Assembly (NCBI GenBank): GCA_033439795.1
Contig: JAUTDP010000007.1
Location: 1,488,001 to 1,552,000 of the forward strand
Direction: 5' to 3'
Length of the DNA stretch: 64,000 nucleotides
Origin: Sordaria brevicollis
Lineage: Eukaryota; Ascomycota; Sordariomycetes; Sordariales; Sordariaceae
A program made the translations under genes and the position numbers. Below are positions 13,468 to 24,632 of the stretch, one piece after another. Position 1 is the first letter of the stretch, and each line of letters starts with the position of its first letter. The notes beneath the pieces are model-generated. The model was not told where the DNA came from. It made no database searches and saw only the letters and a program-made list of their open reading frames with translations.

Positions 13468-15268
13468 TTTCCTTCTTTCGTATAATTTTCCTATATTTTA
13501 ATAAAATATTTTTAATCGGATTATTATTTACTTTATAAAAGAATATTTTTTAATTTCGTAAATAGAATAAAAATAGGAATTTTTTCTTTTTAAATAACCG
13601 GTCTAACGGCGGTGATTAAACCGGTACCGTTCCGAATATTTAAACTCTAAAAATTTATAAATACGTTTATTAGGCTTTTAACCGTTAATTTTAATTTAGT
13701 AAAAGGCCTATTAATCCGTTTATAAATATAATTTTTATTTCTATTTTTAAATTTCCTTTTATAAATAATAATAATACGTACGGTAAGGGGGGTATTAAGG
13801 AAATTAATATCCTTATTATCCTTTACCGCCGCCGGTTCTAATATAATACTTTTTTTAAAATCTTTCCGGTGCGTAAAAGAACGTAACTTCTTAACGTACG
13901 TTATAATAACTTTTGTAATAATTTTCTTAAAAAGGGGGTATACTTTCTTTTCGAAGGTATAATACCTATATTTTCTATATAGAATATAGAAAATTAGTAA
14001 TTTATTTTTATTAAATAGGTAATTCGCTTTTTTTAAACGGTTTTTATTATATTTATTTTTATTATAGCGTTTATAAACGTTAATATTATAATAAAATTTC
14101 TTTAAATATCCTATACCCTAATAAATAAAATATTATTAAATATTAACCGAGGAAGTAAACGGTGCGTAAATATATATACCGCCCTCCTAGAGGAGGAATT
14201 TTTTATAAAGAGTTTCGGTTACTTTTATAATTATAATTTCTATTATAAAAAATCCTTTATCTTTTTTAATTCTTTTTTTTTATAAGCGTATTTTAATAAT
14301 AAAAGCGTTCGGGTTCGCTTATTATATTTTATAAATAATATCCTTTATCCTTATATATTCGGCAATATTCGTTTAAAAGAACCCCTTAACGATTAATATA
14401 AAAATATTTAAAAATACGAACGCTTTTTTACTAAAGATTTTCTTAATTTAAATTTGATATTATTAATACTATTCGTATATAGCGTTATCGAATATAATTC
14501 TATAATTTCCGGTTGTAAATAATTTTATAACGGTTTATATAATATTAAAAGTACCGGTCTTTAAATTGCAAATTATTTTTTCAATTTAAATTTTAATTTT
14601 TTTATTCATTTACTTCGAATATTAAATATCGATTATAATATTTCGAATAAAGAGGGTATAATTATAATTAATAAAGAATATTTTCGGGGGGGGGGGGGGG
14701 GTAGTAATTATAATATATTAAAAGATAAATCCAGTCTTAAGAAAAGCATTTTTTATAATTCCGGCCTATATTTTCGGCGCTGGTTTAATATTCTTTTATA
14801 ATTCTTATAAAATCGTTTTCTTTAAATTATTAAAATCCTCCTTAATAGTAATTTCGGGGCGTATTATTTTATTTTTCTTCGCGAAGATTTTTATATATTC
14901 GTTAAATAATTTACAAACTTAATTACAATTTTCGAACGAAATGGCGTTATAATCCGAAGATTTATTCGCTTTAGTAATAAATTTTTTTATAATTTCGTCG
15001 TCCTTTTACGTTTTTTCCAAAATCTTCGTAGCGTATATTATATTAAAATTATTATATATTAAAAATCCTACGAACGGGTTATAAACGCTATTTTCAAATC
15101 TACGGTCGCTATTATTAATTATTATCGGTAGTAACGATATATCGTCGTCGCTACAATCGTCGTAGGATATTATAAGGGATGTAAAAAACCCTTCTAAATT
15201 GATTCCCGTTATCAATTTTCGTTTTAGAGCGCTCCTCGATTAGAAATCGGCGTTTCCGGTTCTAAAGC
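11650..15268 (-). repeat. 1.8-kb tandem duplication of the LINE 5' part
   Basis: Two head-to-tail copies, about 11,650-13,467 and 13,468-15,268, share the same order of landmarks. Each begins (minus strand) at GCTTT(G/A)GAACCGGAAACGC and passes a frame beginning M/I-T-G-I-N-L-E-G. Each then crosses a G-homopolymer (9-10 G near 12,867; 16 G at 14,686-14,701, plus strand) and ends near TATACGAAAG. The lower copy continues into the LINE endonuclease and the upper one stops. The translated product is unrecognised but is probably the LINE ORF1 (inference from position). Confidence 0.7.
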
Positions 15269-17698
15269 AGTTTGAATATTATTAATATTCCGTATTAGTA
15301 TTAAAGATATAATTAAAAAAATAGAGAAAGAAAATGTTAAACTCCGCTTCAAGTAAATTTCTGCCCACCTATATAAAATTTGCCGAAGGTAAATTTTGCG
15401 GGGGTACGGGGGCGGCAGCCCTCGTAAATATAATATATAAAATTTTCCCCATTTTCTATACCTCCTTCGTCTAATTTTATTAAAAGGATTTACCCGGTTA
15501 GGAAGCCTTTAATAAAGTCTTCAATTAATAAATTAAAGGCGCTATCGTTTTTAAAACGATATTTAATAAAGAAAAATAATATTTCGAATATATTTTTAAT
15601 TTTATATAATCTTTAAAGGGTAAATTACTTTATAAAATTAAATAACCCCGCCTTTACCAACTAAATTAACGCCCCGTAGAGGATTTCCAAATTAATATAA
15701 ACGATATTTAAAATTTCTACGTTAAATACCCGTATAAACTAAACCTTAAATTCAATAAAATTTCGAATTTAACGCTAATAATAATTAAACGAAATCCTAA
15801 GGGGATATGACGCAATTAGCAATTCGCTTAAACCTAGCCCGAATCTTATATATAAATTATAATATATTCCCAAATCCTATATATAAATTATAATATATTC
15901 TTAATTATATCTATTATAAAGGAATTATTAACGCGGCTTTAACGGGGATAGCGCATTTTATAATTTCTTTTTACGGTTTTAATTTATAAATTATATAATT
16001 ACGTTACTTAGGCCTTAAATTTTATTTTTTCTAATATTTCCGCGTGGCGGAATACGGTAATAAAATTATATTTTCATTATCGTTTTCTTACCGAAGTATT
16101 ATACTCTCATTAATTATCTTCTATTAAAATCTATTATTTTTAAAACCAAGCTTTAATATTTTATTAACTATTTAAATAAAAATTTACGTAAGGAAGCTAT
16201 TTATAATTTACGTAACCTCTTCCTTTTAATGTTCGGGATCGGTATTTTTAATAATATTATATATATAAATTATTTCCGCTTTAATTACGTCGAAAAACCG
16301 CTTTTTAATAAAAAATTAAATCAATTAACAGGGGTCGCTAAAAATAAAATATATTAATTAAATTTCTTTCTAATACTAAAATTCGTATATAGGAATATTT
16401 ATAATAAAACGGTTAAAAGCCGATTATATTAAGGCTTAAACCCATTTATTAATAATTTTCTTAATAATAACGTATTATAAAATAATTAATATTATATTAT
16501 ATTTTCATTTACCCTATAATAATATTCTTATAATATTTTTAATAGCCTTTTTAAGGCCCGAAAACCTAAATTCAGCCTTAATAACCGCTTTAATAATATC
16601 AAAATACATTAGGAGATTTTTAATAGCGATTACGATATACGTACGTGATACTTCCTCCTAAACGAAAATTCTATTAATATTATATTTTTAAAATTCTGTT
16701 AATTAATAAATTAATGTAGCGATATCGGCTCTATCGCCGGCCATTAAAATAACGGGCTTATTTCGTTAATAAAGCGCTAACTAAAAAAAAAAAAAAAAAA
16801 AAAACCAAATTTCCTTTATTACAATTCTTTTTATAATTAATATATTTATAATATTTCTTCTTTTTACTTAAGGGGTAAAAATGCTAAAGCGCTATAAAAA
16901 TATTATTATTTATAATAATATTTTTAATAATAAATTTTAAATAAATTATATAATTTATACCTTCGGTAGGAATTACGTTAAAATTTTTATAAGGGTAACG
17001 GCGAAGGGGTATAATAACGTTAAAAAAATGCGCGGAATTTTTAAAAATTTATAAGGAATTCTACCTTATTATAAACGAAGAAGGAATATTTATTGCGCGA
17101 AGAATTTAAAAAATATTAGAATTATATTAATAAAGGTTATAGAAAAAAAGGGAAAAGGAAAAGGAAAATCTGAAGGTTCGAAATTTAATTAAATCAGGAA
17201 AGGAAGAATTATAGGCCCGTATATTATTTTAATTATCCGGATTCGGTCTAACGTAGCCTTATTTATAACCGTATTAATACCGAATAATAGCCGCCGTAAT
17301 AAATAATCGCCAAATTTATTATACCCATTTCAACGCGCGCAATAATATTAGCCACCCGCTAATATTACGCCTATAATTTATTAATTAATTTATAAGGGTG
17401 CCGGTATATTAATCTTATTAATAACTAAAATCAATTGCGTTTTAGAGCCGGGGGTATTATTACGGTACTAAATTATTAGTAGCGCTCTCCAAGCGTCTTA
17501 ACACCGAATTACTAGCAGAGTATAATTATACCTATAATTATATTTCTACCTTACTTATATATATAGTCCGGGAATAGAATTTTCGCTACTCTCTTTCGAT
17601 CTTCTCCTCTTCGTACAATAATACGTCTTCTCTAAGCCTCTATTAGATCGGTATCGTGATATAACCTCCGAACTCCACCCCCCCTTTTCTGCGGTAGC
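15269..17698. repeat. RIP-degraded DNA of unassigned origin
   Basis: AT-rich, with many stops in all frames. A plus-strand frame between about 16,200 and 16,740 keeps a coding-like texture with charged and hydrophobic alternation, but I could not match it to a transposon protein. A 22-base poly-A tract sits at 16,783-16,804. Between about 17,440 and 17,700 composition is mixed. A CT-rich stretch downstream of an AT-rich TATATATA run (about 17,557-17,660) looks like part of an LTR, but no partner LTR or target duplication was found. Confidence 0.5.
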
Positions 17699-18461
17699 AG
17701 GTCTGAGCGGGTTTTGCGCGTTTTAGCCGTCGAAAATAGGGGAAAAAGATAAAAAATATTAAATATTTAAATAAAGAAAAATTCAATAAAATTACATAAA
17801 ATATTATTAGAATACCCTCGTTAAGCCGATCCCAACAGTATTATTTTCAAAGTATAAAACCTAACCGTTGAAATGATACAACCCTAGAGAATAAATTATT
17901 TTCATTTTTTTAAAGAATATTTTGAATTATTTAAATTAATTGAATTTATATAATATGGAAAATAGTACGATGAAAATGGTCTCAACGAGACGGTTCTAAT
18001 GGTACTATTTATGAAGTGCACGGACCCCCCGTTAAAGTAATGCCACCTAAAAAGAAAGAAAATAAAAGAATATTAAGCCCCTCGAGGTTGCATTACCCTA
18101 ACGGGTAGTCCGTGCACGTTATAAGTGGTACCATTAGAACCGTCTCGTTAAGGCCATCCTCATCGTACTATTCTTTATACTATATAAATATTCCTATCCT
18201 TAAAAAAATTCAGAGTATCCTTATTCTTTTCTTTTTTCGCTAAAAAATTACCTTTTGAATTAGATTTTTAGAAATAAGTGGTCCGAGCGTTTTGAAAAAA
18301 TAATTCTTAAAAAGGCTTCAAAGTAAATATCTTCCGAGAAAAGTTTTTATTATTTCATTATTTTTCGTTATTTAATTATTAATAAAAACGTTGGGAAAAA
18401 GAAGAAAAAATTGAAACTTCGTGCAGCCCATGGCCAAAACGCGCAAAACCCGAACAGACCT
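17699..18461. mobile_element. Foldback element: long inverted repeat spanning the AT/GC border
   Basis: The inner arms 17,946-18,048 and 18,085-18,187 are inverted copies, sharing for example ACGAGACGGTTCTAATGGTAC and GTGCACGGAC. A loop of about 36 bp separates them. The outer ends also pair: 17,699-17,727 and 18,433-18,461 share GGGTTTTGCGCGTTTT preceded by AGGTCTG. Between inner and outer blocks the similarity is weaker but continuous in places. Differences between arms are mostly C/T and A/G, with the left arm more AT-rich, as if RIP acted on the left arm more. There is no coding capacity. It could be a MITE, or an inverted duplication formed during replication. Confidence 0.72.
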
Positions 18462-18600
18462 CCTCTCACTAAAGTTCGAGGAGAGGAGACCCACATTTTG
18501 TGGGGTGGGTCCGCTGAGCGCCGTAGAGGAGGTTTTGTGGAAGAGACTATCAGGTGACCAGCGGGTGAGCCGTGCCGTCACAAGTAATTTCAAACCCTTA

Positions 18601-18945
18601 GGGCGTATTTAGCGACCTAGAAATGGGATCTGGAATTTGTGTCTGGAAATGTGGCCCGTGTGAGGTACTTCGAGTTAACTAGGTTAATTAAGAAAGTCAC
18701 TTTCCGAATATACCTTCTAATAGTTTCCGAATCTAATTGGGCTCGGAAATGGACTTTTACCCCACTTGCTGGATGTACGCTCTGTGGTTGGTCTAAATTT
18801 GTCTTGGCGGGACAAATTTCCAAAATCCATTTCAGAAAGTCGAAGCTTCTAAACGAGACCTGGAAATGGGATCTGACCCGCTTTGTACCTCCAAAACAAC
18901 AAAACCCATTTCCAGGTCCCCAATTCCGAGTCGCCAAACACGCCC
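18601..18945 (+). mobile_element. Tourist/Harbinger-like MITE, copy 1 (345 bp)
   Basis: Imperfect terminal inverted repeats: the left end begins GGGCGTATTTAGCGACC and the reversed right end begins GGGCGTGTTTGGCGACT. It is flanked on both sides by TTA (18,598-18,600 and 18,946-18,948), the 3-bp TWA target duplication typical of PIF/Harbinger elements. The body aligns along its whole length with the inverse complement of the element at 29,056-29,407, including GTACTTC(G/A)AGTT, GAAAGTCACTTT and TCTTGGCGGG(A/C)CAAATTTCC. The motif CTGGAAATG recurs several times inside in both orientations. It is non-coding; long open frames here are incidental. Confidence 0.82.
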
Positions 18946-18948
18946 TTA

Positions 18949-20337
18949 GCAGCCCCGAATTTTACATCTTTACTATATAAAATAAGAATAACACCCCCCT
19001 ATCTATTGTTGCTGGTTGCTAATTTGCGCTTAGCCATCGTAAAAACAGAAATTTGGCCCAAGGTGTTGCTACAACATGGGGGGTTGCTCGTACTGGGGGT
19101 TGCTAGAACAGGGGTCTCTACTGTATGCTCATTCCCAGAATCTCTCCAATTGCCAAGGATCTGGGTCATCGGCCCTCTCGGAGCCAATACAAATAAGGAT
19201 ATAATCGCGAGCCAAGACGAAGGTATCCCGACGGGACCTGCACCCCGCAAAATCCCTTGTCTCGGTGTCTCCCGCTTGCAGATGGCTTAATGCAGATCAG
19301 ATTCCTATCGGCACTTGACCCAGAGTAACATGGGCTTTTTGTTCTTCGCATGGCTTGCGTCCTCGTTCGGCCGACATCTTCAAACACTAATTGGTCTTTC
19401 CCTCTACTCCTTATTGATTGGTTTCTCTCCATTTCGATGCTAGGTAAGCTCACCCTCCATAGTACCTTCGCCATTCACGTACCTCGATATCCCGTGCAGT
19501 TTCGTGGAATTGAACGTTGATGTCAAGGTCCTGCTAGATTCGTTTTGTGGCCTGGGAGAGCAGGAGGACTATTGCAGTCATGGTTTCCTTACTCCTCCAC
19601 CTCCAGCGTCAGCACCGGCACCTTTACAGTTTCACCAAGAATGCGGGGTTAGACTTGGCCTCGAATGAGACTGGATCGCAAGCTTGTCCGAAAAGCGTAG
19701 AGGTCCCGAGGTCTTGTACAGTTCAACATTCAAAACGATGCTGTGACCTGGTCTGACACGCTATGGCTTCGCATACTTACCGACTAACTACCGTCTTACC
19801 CCAGGTAGAACACCGCGGGAAATAGGCCAAGACATGTTATAGCGGGACCATCTTGCATTGGCTCCCACTAGTCTCCCACCACTACGAGACATGGCCCGCC
19901 GTTTGGAGTCTGGGGAAGTGGATCAAAGGATCGCAACTGCCACCACACCTTTGCTCCTTGCGAGGTACTTGCTGGGAAGAGCTTTAGACTCATGAAAGAA
20001 GCGCACCCGGTGCTAGCTATGCTCGACCAAGCTGACCTTTGCTCTCCCACACCGCAATGCTCTTGCTTGGCTTATCGAGAGCGGCGGACGATGGCTTCGC
20101 GTGGACTAGCTGTGTAACGTCCGAGGCAGGATCTTGAGATGGGTCAGCCGAGGTCGATGAGATCTTTATGCCTTCGGCCTTCAACCTCGCGAGAGGGGCG
20201 ATGGCTGCGACGCTTGGTAGAATGTCGAGATGCGACTGGTGGAGAGATTGTCGAGATGTTGAACTAGGTGTCGGGGTGAAAGCAGTTCGTCAAGACCCGC
20301 GGCCAGAGAAAAGTGTCGAGACCAATGTTTGAAGAAG
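18949..20337. other. Intergenic region, coding-like debris but no confident gene
   Basis: Normal composition. Several short frames look protein-like but are interrupted: a plus-strand Cys/Pro-rich stretch near 19,530-19,620, and a minus-strand Ala/Ser-rich stretch near 20,245-20,020. None has a start, a splice-consistent continuation or a domain I recognise. It may be the remains of a decayed gene next to the repeat block. Confidence 0.4.
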
Positions 20338-20343
20338 TATAAA
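20338..20343 (+). promoter_or_regulatory. TATA box upstream of the cutinase
   Basis: TATAAA lies 147 bp upstream of the cutinase ATG. Distance and orientation fit a core promoter with a 5' leader of about 100-120 nt. This is inference from sequence and position only. Confidence 0.5.
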
Positions 20344-20489
20344 GACGTCCTGAAATCCCCCGATAAAGCAGCTCATCCGTCTCCATCCAGACAGCATCAA
20401 CCCAGCGATTTCCACCCAAGATCGTCCTTCACTTGTTCTTTGCGCACAATCTCCAACGCTTCCTTCCAAGCAACCACCAACCCTATACA

Positions 20490-21223
20490 ATGAAGTCCTT
20501 CGTAGCCCTCTCCCTCGCGGCCCTCGCGCTCGCCAACCCCCTCCCCGTACCCAACGAGCCGGCCATTCTCAACGAGCGCCAGACTCAGACCACCATCACG
20601 GCCACCGAGTTCACGCGTCTCGGCTGCCGGCCTGTCATCTTCCTCTTTGCCCGTGGATCGACTGAGGTCGGCAACATGGGTACTATCGTTGGCCCCCCGA
20701 CCTCCAACGGCATCAAGGCCGCGCAAGGCGTCACCAATGTCGTTACCGAGGGCATCGACTACCCTGCCCTGCTGTCCACGAACTTCCTCCCCGGTGGTGC
20801 CGACCTGGGTGGTATCAGAGAGATGAAGAGGCTCCTCAACAAAGCGGCGACTGACTGCCCCAACTCCAAGATTGTTGTTGCTGGATACAGGTATGAACTG
20901 CATCCTCTCCATTCTCCCCCTTCGGTGGCATCCATAACTAACAGCACCACAACAGCCAAGGCGCAGCCCTCGTCCACCGCGCCGTCGAGGACATGTCCGA
21001 GGCGGTCAAGGACAAGATCGTCGCCGCCGTAACTTACGGCGACACCCAGCGTCTCCAGGACCGCGGTCGTATCCCCAACTTCCCTGAGTCCAAGACTCTC
21101 ATCATCTGCAACACCGGTGACCTCGTTTGCCTTGGCCAGTTGACCATTCTCGCTCCTCACCTCGACTACGAGCGCCGCGTGCCCGAGGCCCTTGCTTTTA
21201 TCAACGCTAGATTGGCTGCTTAG
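20490..21223 (+). CDS. Secreted cutinase (two exons)
   Basis: Cutinase (EC 3.1.1.74), a secreted serine esterase that hydrolyses the polyester of plant cuticle. Exons 20,490-20,890 and 20,956-21,223 with one 65-nt intron give 222 residues, the usual family length. Residues 1-16 form a signal peptide (hydrophobic core SFVALSLAALALA); a short propeptide probably ends near the NER at 28-30. The active-site motif GYSQG has catalytic Ser134. Asp189 (CNTGDLVC) and His202 (PHLDY) complete the triad, and Ser57 in ARGST matches the oxyanion-hole serine. Four cysteines (46, 123, 185, 192) fit the two family disulfides. The intron interrupts the codon of the catalytic serine, so an unspliced transcript could not make an active enzyme. 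An alternative upstream frame lacks an ATG. The gene lies about 2 kb from the RIP-affected block but shows no RIP damage. Confidence 0.96.
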
Positions 21224-22706
21224 ACTAGCACTTGGGGAATAGTATCGGCCAAGCAAGGACCGAGCGTCCATTTCAGGGACTAACTCCGGACTCGAGTGCG
21301 CAACGAATCATGGAGGGACTTCCTGAAGGCTGGTTGAGGGTAGATCGCTGTGGAAAATTGTGTCTGGTATGGTTGATGTGGCATTTGTCTCTTCTATTTT
21401 CTCGTTTTCATCTTGTTTTTATTGTTTTGCTGTCGATATAACAATCAAACTCTGGCCATACAAGCTTCTTCTTATGATGATTTGTGAATCGACGACATAC
21501 GTCTGGAACGCCTGCCAATGACGAACGTTAATGCTTCCATAGATGCGAGCCTGGTAGGGTAAATATAACGCTCCTATAAGGTGGCGTGTTCTGATGTTCG
21601 TTAGCAAGCGAACATTGTCGTCTTCGTCTTCGTCTTTGGGTGGTGGGTCAGGTTTGGCTGTCTGGAAAATGCAATCCAGCTTGGGCGAGTACGGCTCTGC
21701 CTAAATGATATGTAAGAGATGTGAAAAGGGTACACGTACGGTACGAGACGCTTCTCCGTATTTTATTGCGGCTGTAAAAGCATGACCCTGCTTGTGATAC
21801 CACGCCACGGCTATAATGTCTAAGCCACAACTCCAACGAATTAGAGAGGCTCCGAGAAGGGAAAACTCAATGAACGTCAATAGCGATACGGATATAGGAG
21901 GTAAGCATTTAAGCTAGATCTGCCGCTACTTGCCGCCTCCCTAATCTGCGCAATCTCATTGCCGAGAGAGCATGTGCGGCTCTCAAGATGAGCATTATCG
22001 TCGGCAGGGTAGTCGCACTATGTGCATCCGTATAAACTCGGTTCAAACCTAAAAGACTCCAGGTCATGATAACCTTACGGATCTTTTAGGATTGAACGGC
22101 TACCAGTTGCCTTTTGGCTGTCTGCATGCGAGGGTTACGGAGAGCTAAAACACGGTATTCCGATCCCGACCTGGATTCTAGGTAAACGTACTACCATGCG
22201 CATCACGCCGCGGTATAGGGCCTCACGATACCAAGAGTATTTTCTTTCCCCATACTCCTTACTCACATCCCCCCTCCCCTCCAAATATCCATCAATACTT
22301 GCCGTAGGAATTGCACTCTATACCTTGACTATGATGAGCTAGTCGCTTGTAATATTTTCCTATGCTAGTCCCTTATTCTACAAAATTAACCTTTCCCGGC
22401 ACAATATGTTTCGGGTCTACAAGAGTGAAGATAACCGTGGGTGTGAGGTTTTTGTAGATGATGGCTGAGCACGCAACACCCACTCTCTGTCACACCCACG
22501 GTCAACTCTGCTTTGGTTTTACATAGCAACTTGGCGGTGCCATCAGCTCACTTTCACCGGGAGCGTAACAAGATGCGAATGAGGCAAAATCATACACGCA
22601 GATCCAACCAGTTGCGTTGGGGATGACGAGGGATGACGAGGGTTGACTGTCAAGCAGGAGGAGCTGTAGCCAGGAACCTGTTGACCTGAGTGACAGGCGC
22701 GAAAAT
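21224..22706. other. Intergenic region between cutinase and ProRS
   Basis: The 3' flanks of two convergent genes. I see a short GTCTTC-type repeat near 21,616-21,637 and two GGGATGACGA repeats near 22,619-22,640. No frame is convincing and no RNA gene was recognised. Confidence 0.5.
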
Positions 22707-24632
22707 TCAAAGCCTCGAATGTAGGTCAGCGACAACGGAAGGGAGGTTATGTACATCGACGATATCTTTGACGTTAAGCCTCCGACACTGAACTTCAACT
22801 CGACGTGTCATACGCCACTCCCGACCGAGGACAACGATCACCGGAACACCAATAAGATCCGCGTCCTTGAGCTTCCAGGGCAAAGACTTTTGGCGATCAT
22901 CAAGGATGATGTCTACCCGGTCATCCTGATCCCCGGCGATGCTAAGGATGCGCTTGTATACCTCCACAGCATCGTCGTAGCTGCCTTCAGGAAAGACAAC
23001 GATGCAGGTGTATGGGGCAATAGCAACGGGCCAGTTGAGACCTTTGTCGTCGGCCAAGTGTTCAGCCACGGCGCCAATGACACGGGAGATTCCTATTCCG
23101 TGGCATCCCATTTGCATACTCGCGATCTTGGGAGTGCCGCTTACCCCCGTCGGGAGTGATACCTTTGCGCTCAAAGGGTCTGAATACCGAGTGCCCAAGT
23201 GAAACGTGTGACCCAGCTCCATCGCCTTGTGAACATTCAAAGTTCCGGAGGAGCACTGTGGGCAGCCATCCCCCGCGCGGATTCGGAGGAAGTTCAAAGG
23301 TTCCCTTTCGCCAGTGGAAGATTCGTGGCGCTGGACATCCAACGTAGATGTTCCTGTTTGTACGGAATTGGGCCACATGGGCAGAGATGCCGTGTCTCCC
23401 AAACTGTCCGACAACGACGGTGGAAGTCTGCCGTCGAAGAGATTCACCAGTCGTTTCGCGGTAGCGTCCGGGCCCTCTGTCGCCGCGGTCCAGATATCCG
23501 TGGCGTCCGAAACTCCTGCATCAAGGTCTGGCACAAGAGATTTAATCGCATAGATGTTGAGGTCAGAGTTGGTGTACTGACGCACCTCACCAGTACTCGC
23601 ATTGCTTGTTCTTGTGGGGTACCACACGTTGACGAGTGTGGATCGGTCTTTGGTTATAGCCCGCCATACTCCGACATGTTCTGCTTGACAGGTCTCATGC
23701 TCAACCTTGGCAGCGGCTATTTCCTCGTTGACGGTGTAGTCACAACTTCCACAAGTGATGACACTATCCTCCCCATAGGGCGAGGGCAAGTGGTACTCAT
23801 GGCTCAGATCGCCGCCCATATCACCGGAACTGGCTTTGGCTGCCAGAACAGGGAGCTTCATTTCGTTGAAGATACGAGAGTAAGCGGCCCGGACTTGCTC
23901 GTACGTGTCCAGAGCGGATGACAAGTCGGTGTCAAAGGTGTAAAGGTCTTTCATGGTGAACTCGCGCCCTCGAAGAAGACCGTGACGCGGGCGCATCTCA
24001 TCCCGAAACTTGCGGGTGATCTGGTAGAGCCGAAGCGGGAGATCCTTATACGACCTGACGGTCTGCGCAACGAGATTGGTGATCTCTTCCTCATGAGTGG
24101 GAGACAGCAGGTAGGCACCACCTTTGCGATCCGGGAAGCGGAAAAGCTACAGCCCCAACACGTTAGCCCAAGGAAAGGCCCCAGAGGAAGCTGAGGAGAG
24201 AGTGAGGAGAACGCACCTCGGGTGCGATATTCTGCAGTCGACCGCTGCGCTCCCACAGAGCTTCGCTTGAAATAGAAGACAAGGAGACTCTAGAAGCCGC
24301 TGTCGGTTGAATGTGGGCGTGAGTGGCTTAGCCAGGAAAGCAACGGGAGAGCACTAACCTAACGACTCCTCCATGTGCTTTGCAACCAGCCGTTCTACCT
24401 TATCCTGTACCCTCTTCCCGAGAGGCAGCATGTGGAAGATTCCTGCATGAGATTGACGAAGAAAGCCGGCGCGGACGAGCTTCGAATGGGCATCCTCAAC
24501 GCCGGGGACCGCAATGCCTCCGGTTGGAGCCCAGACCCTGGAAATACGGGGGATAGAACGCGGCAGCATGGTGCCAACAGATCTAGAATGCCGTATTAGA
24601 TGATGACCTCGACCATGTAGGTTCATGCCCAT
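22707..24632 (-). CDS. Mitochondrial prolyl-tRNA synthetase (three exons)
   Basis: Class II aminoacyl-tRNA synthetase of the bacterial/mitochondrial type (EC 6.1.1.15), charging tRNA-Pro in the mitochondrion. Exons, minus strand: 24,632-24,359, 24,299-24,217 and 24,146-22,707. Introns are 59 and 70 nt, and the product is 598 residues. The N-terminus is basic with Ser/Arg and few acids, as a mitochondrial targeting peptide should be. The tRNA synthetase core follows, with SPTHEEE near residue 135 and the motif 2 signature RPRHGLLRGREFTMKD at 171-186. Motif 3 is G-C-H-G-I-G-I-S-R from residue 466. The C-terminal part (from about 490) is the anticodon-binding fold, including a GVPVIVVLG strand-turn. 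The insertion domain is short compared with bacterial enzymes, as in fungal mitochondrial homologues (yeast AIM10 type). It is divergently arranged with the MAK21 homologue. Confidence 0.95.

Larger units (their letters stand above)
1..17690. repeat. AT-rich, RIP-mutated repeat block (left)
   Basis: Nearly all C/G that remains sits in CG or GG/CC contexts; CA and TG are almost absent over kilobases while TA is very frequent. This is the dinucleotide pattern left by fungal repeat-induced point mutation (CpA to TpA on either strand). No intact open frame of useful length exists; the longest is about 70 codons. Most of the block (1-15,270) can be resolved into repeated copies of one LINE-type retrotransposon, described separately. 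Composition returns to normal gradually between about 17,400 and 18,460. Confidence 0.93.

Noticed and set aside
15006..15215. 69-codon minus-strand frame as a separate gene
   Set aside because: It is part of the tandemly duplicated, RIP-mutated LINE 5' region; the sister unit carries the same segment with other mutations.
1..15268. CRISPR-like or satellite array because of regularly recurring segments
   Set aside because: Repeats are few, about 390 bp or 1.8 kb long, and explained by LINE ends and a tandem duplication.
17440..17700. Solo LTR with primer-binding-like sequence GGTATCGTGA
   Set aside because: No matching second LTR, no target duplication, and boundaries cannot be fixed.
18617..18980. 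Overlapping open frames of 100-113 codons on both strands
   Set aside because: They lie within the MITE at 18,601-18,945, have no domain, and arise from its inverted-repeat structure.
19166..20050. Possible gene with Cys-rich and Pro-rich stretches upstream of the cutinase
   Set aside because: Frames are interrupted, no splice-consistent join or recognisable domain was found; kept only as coding-like debris.
23199..23921. 240-codon plus-strand frame opposite the prolyl-tRNA synthetase
   Set aside because: Antisense shadow of a well-supported coding exon; lacks any family similarity.
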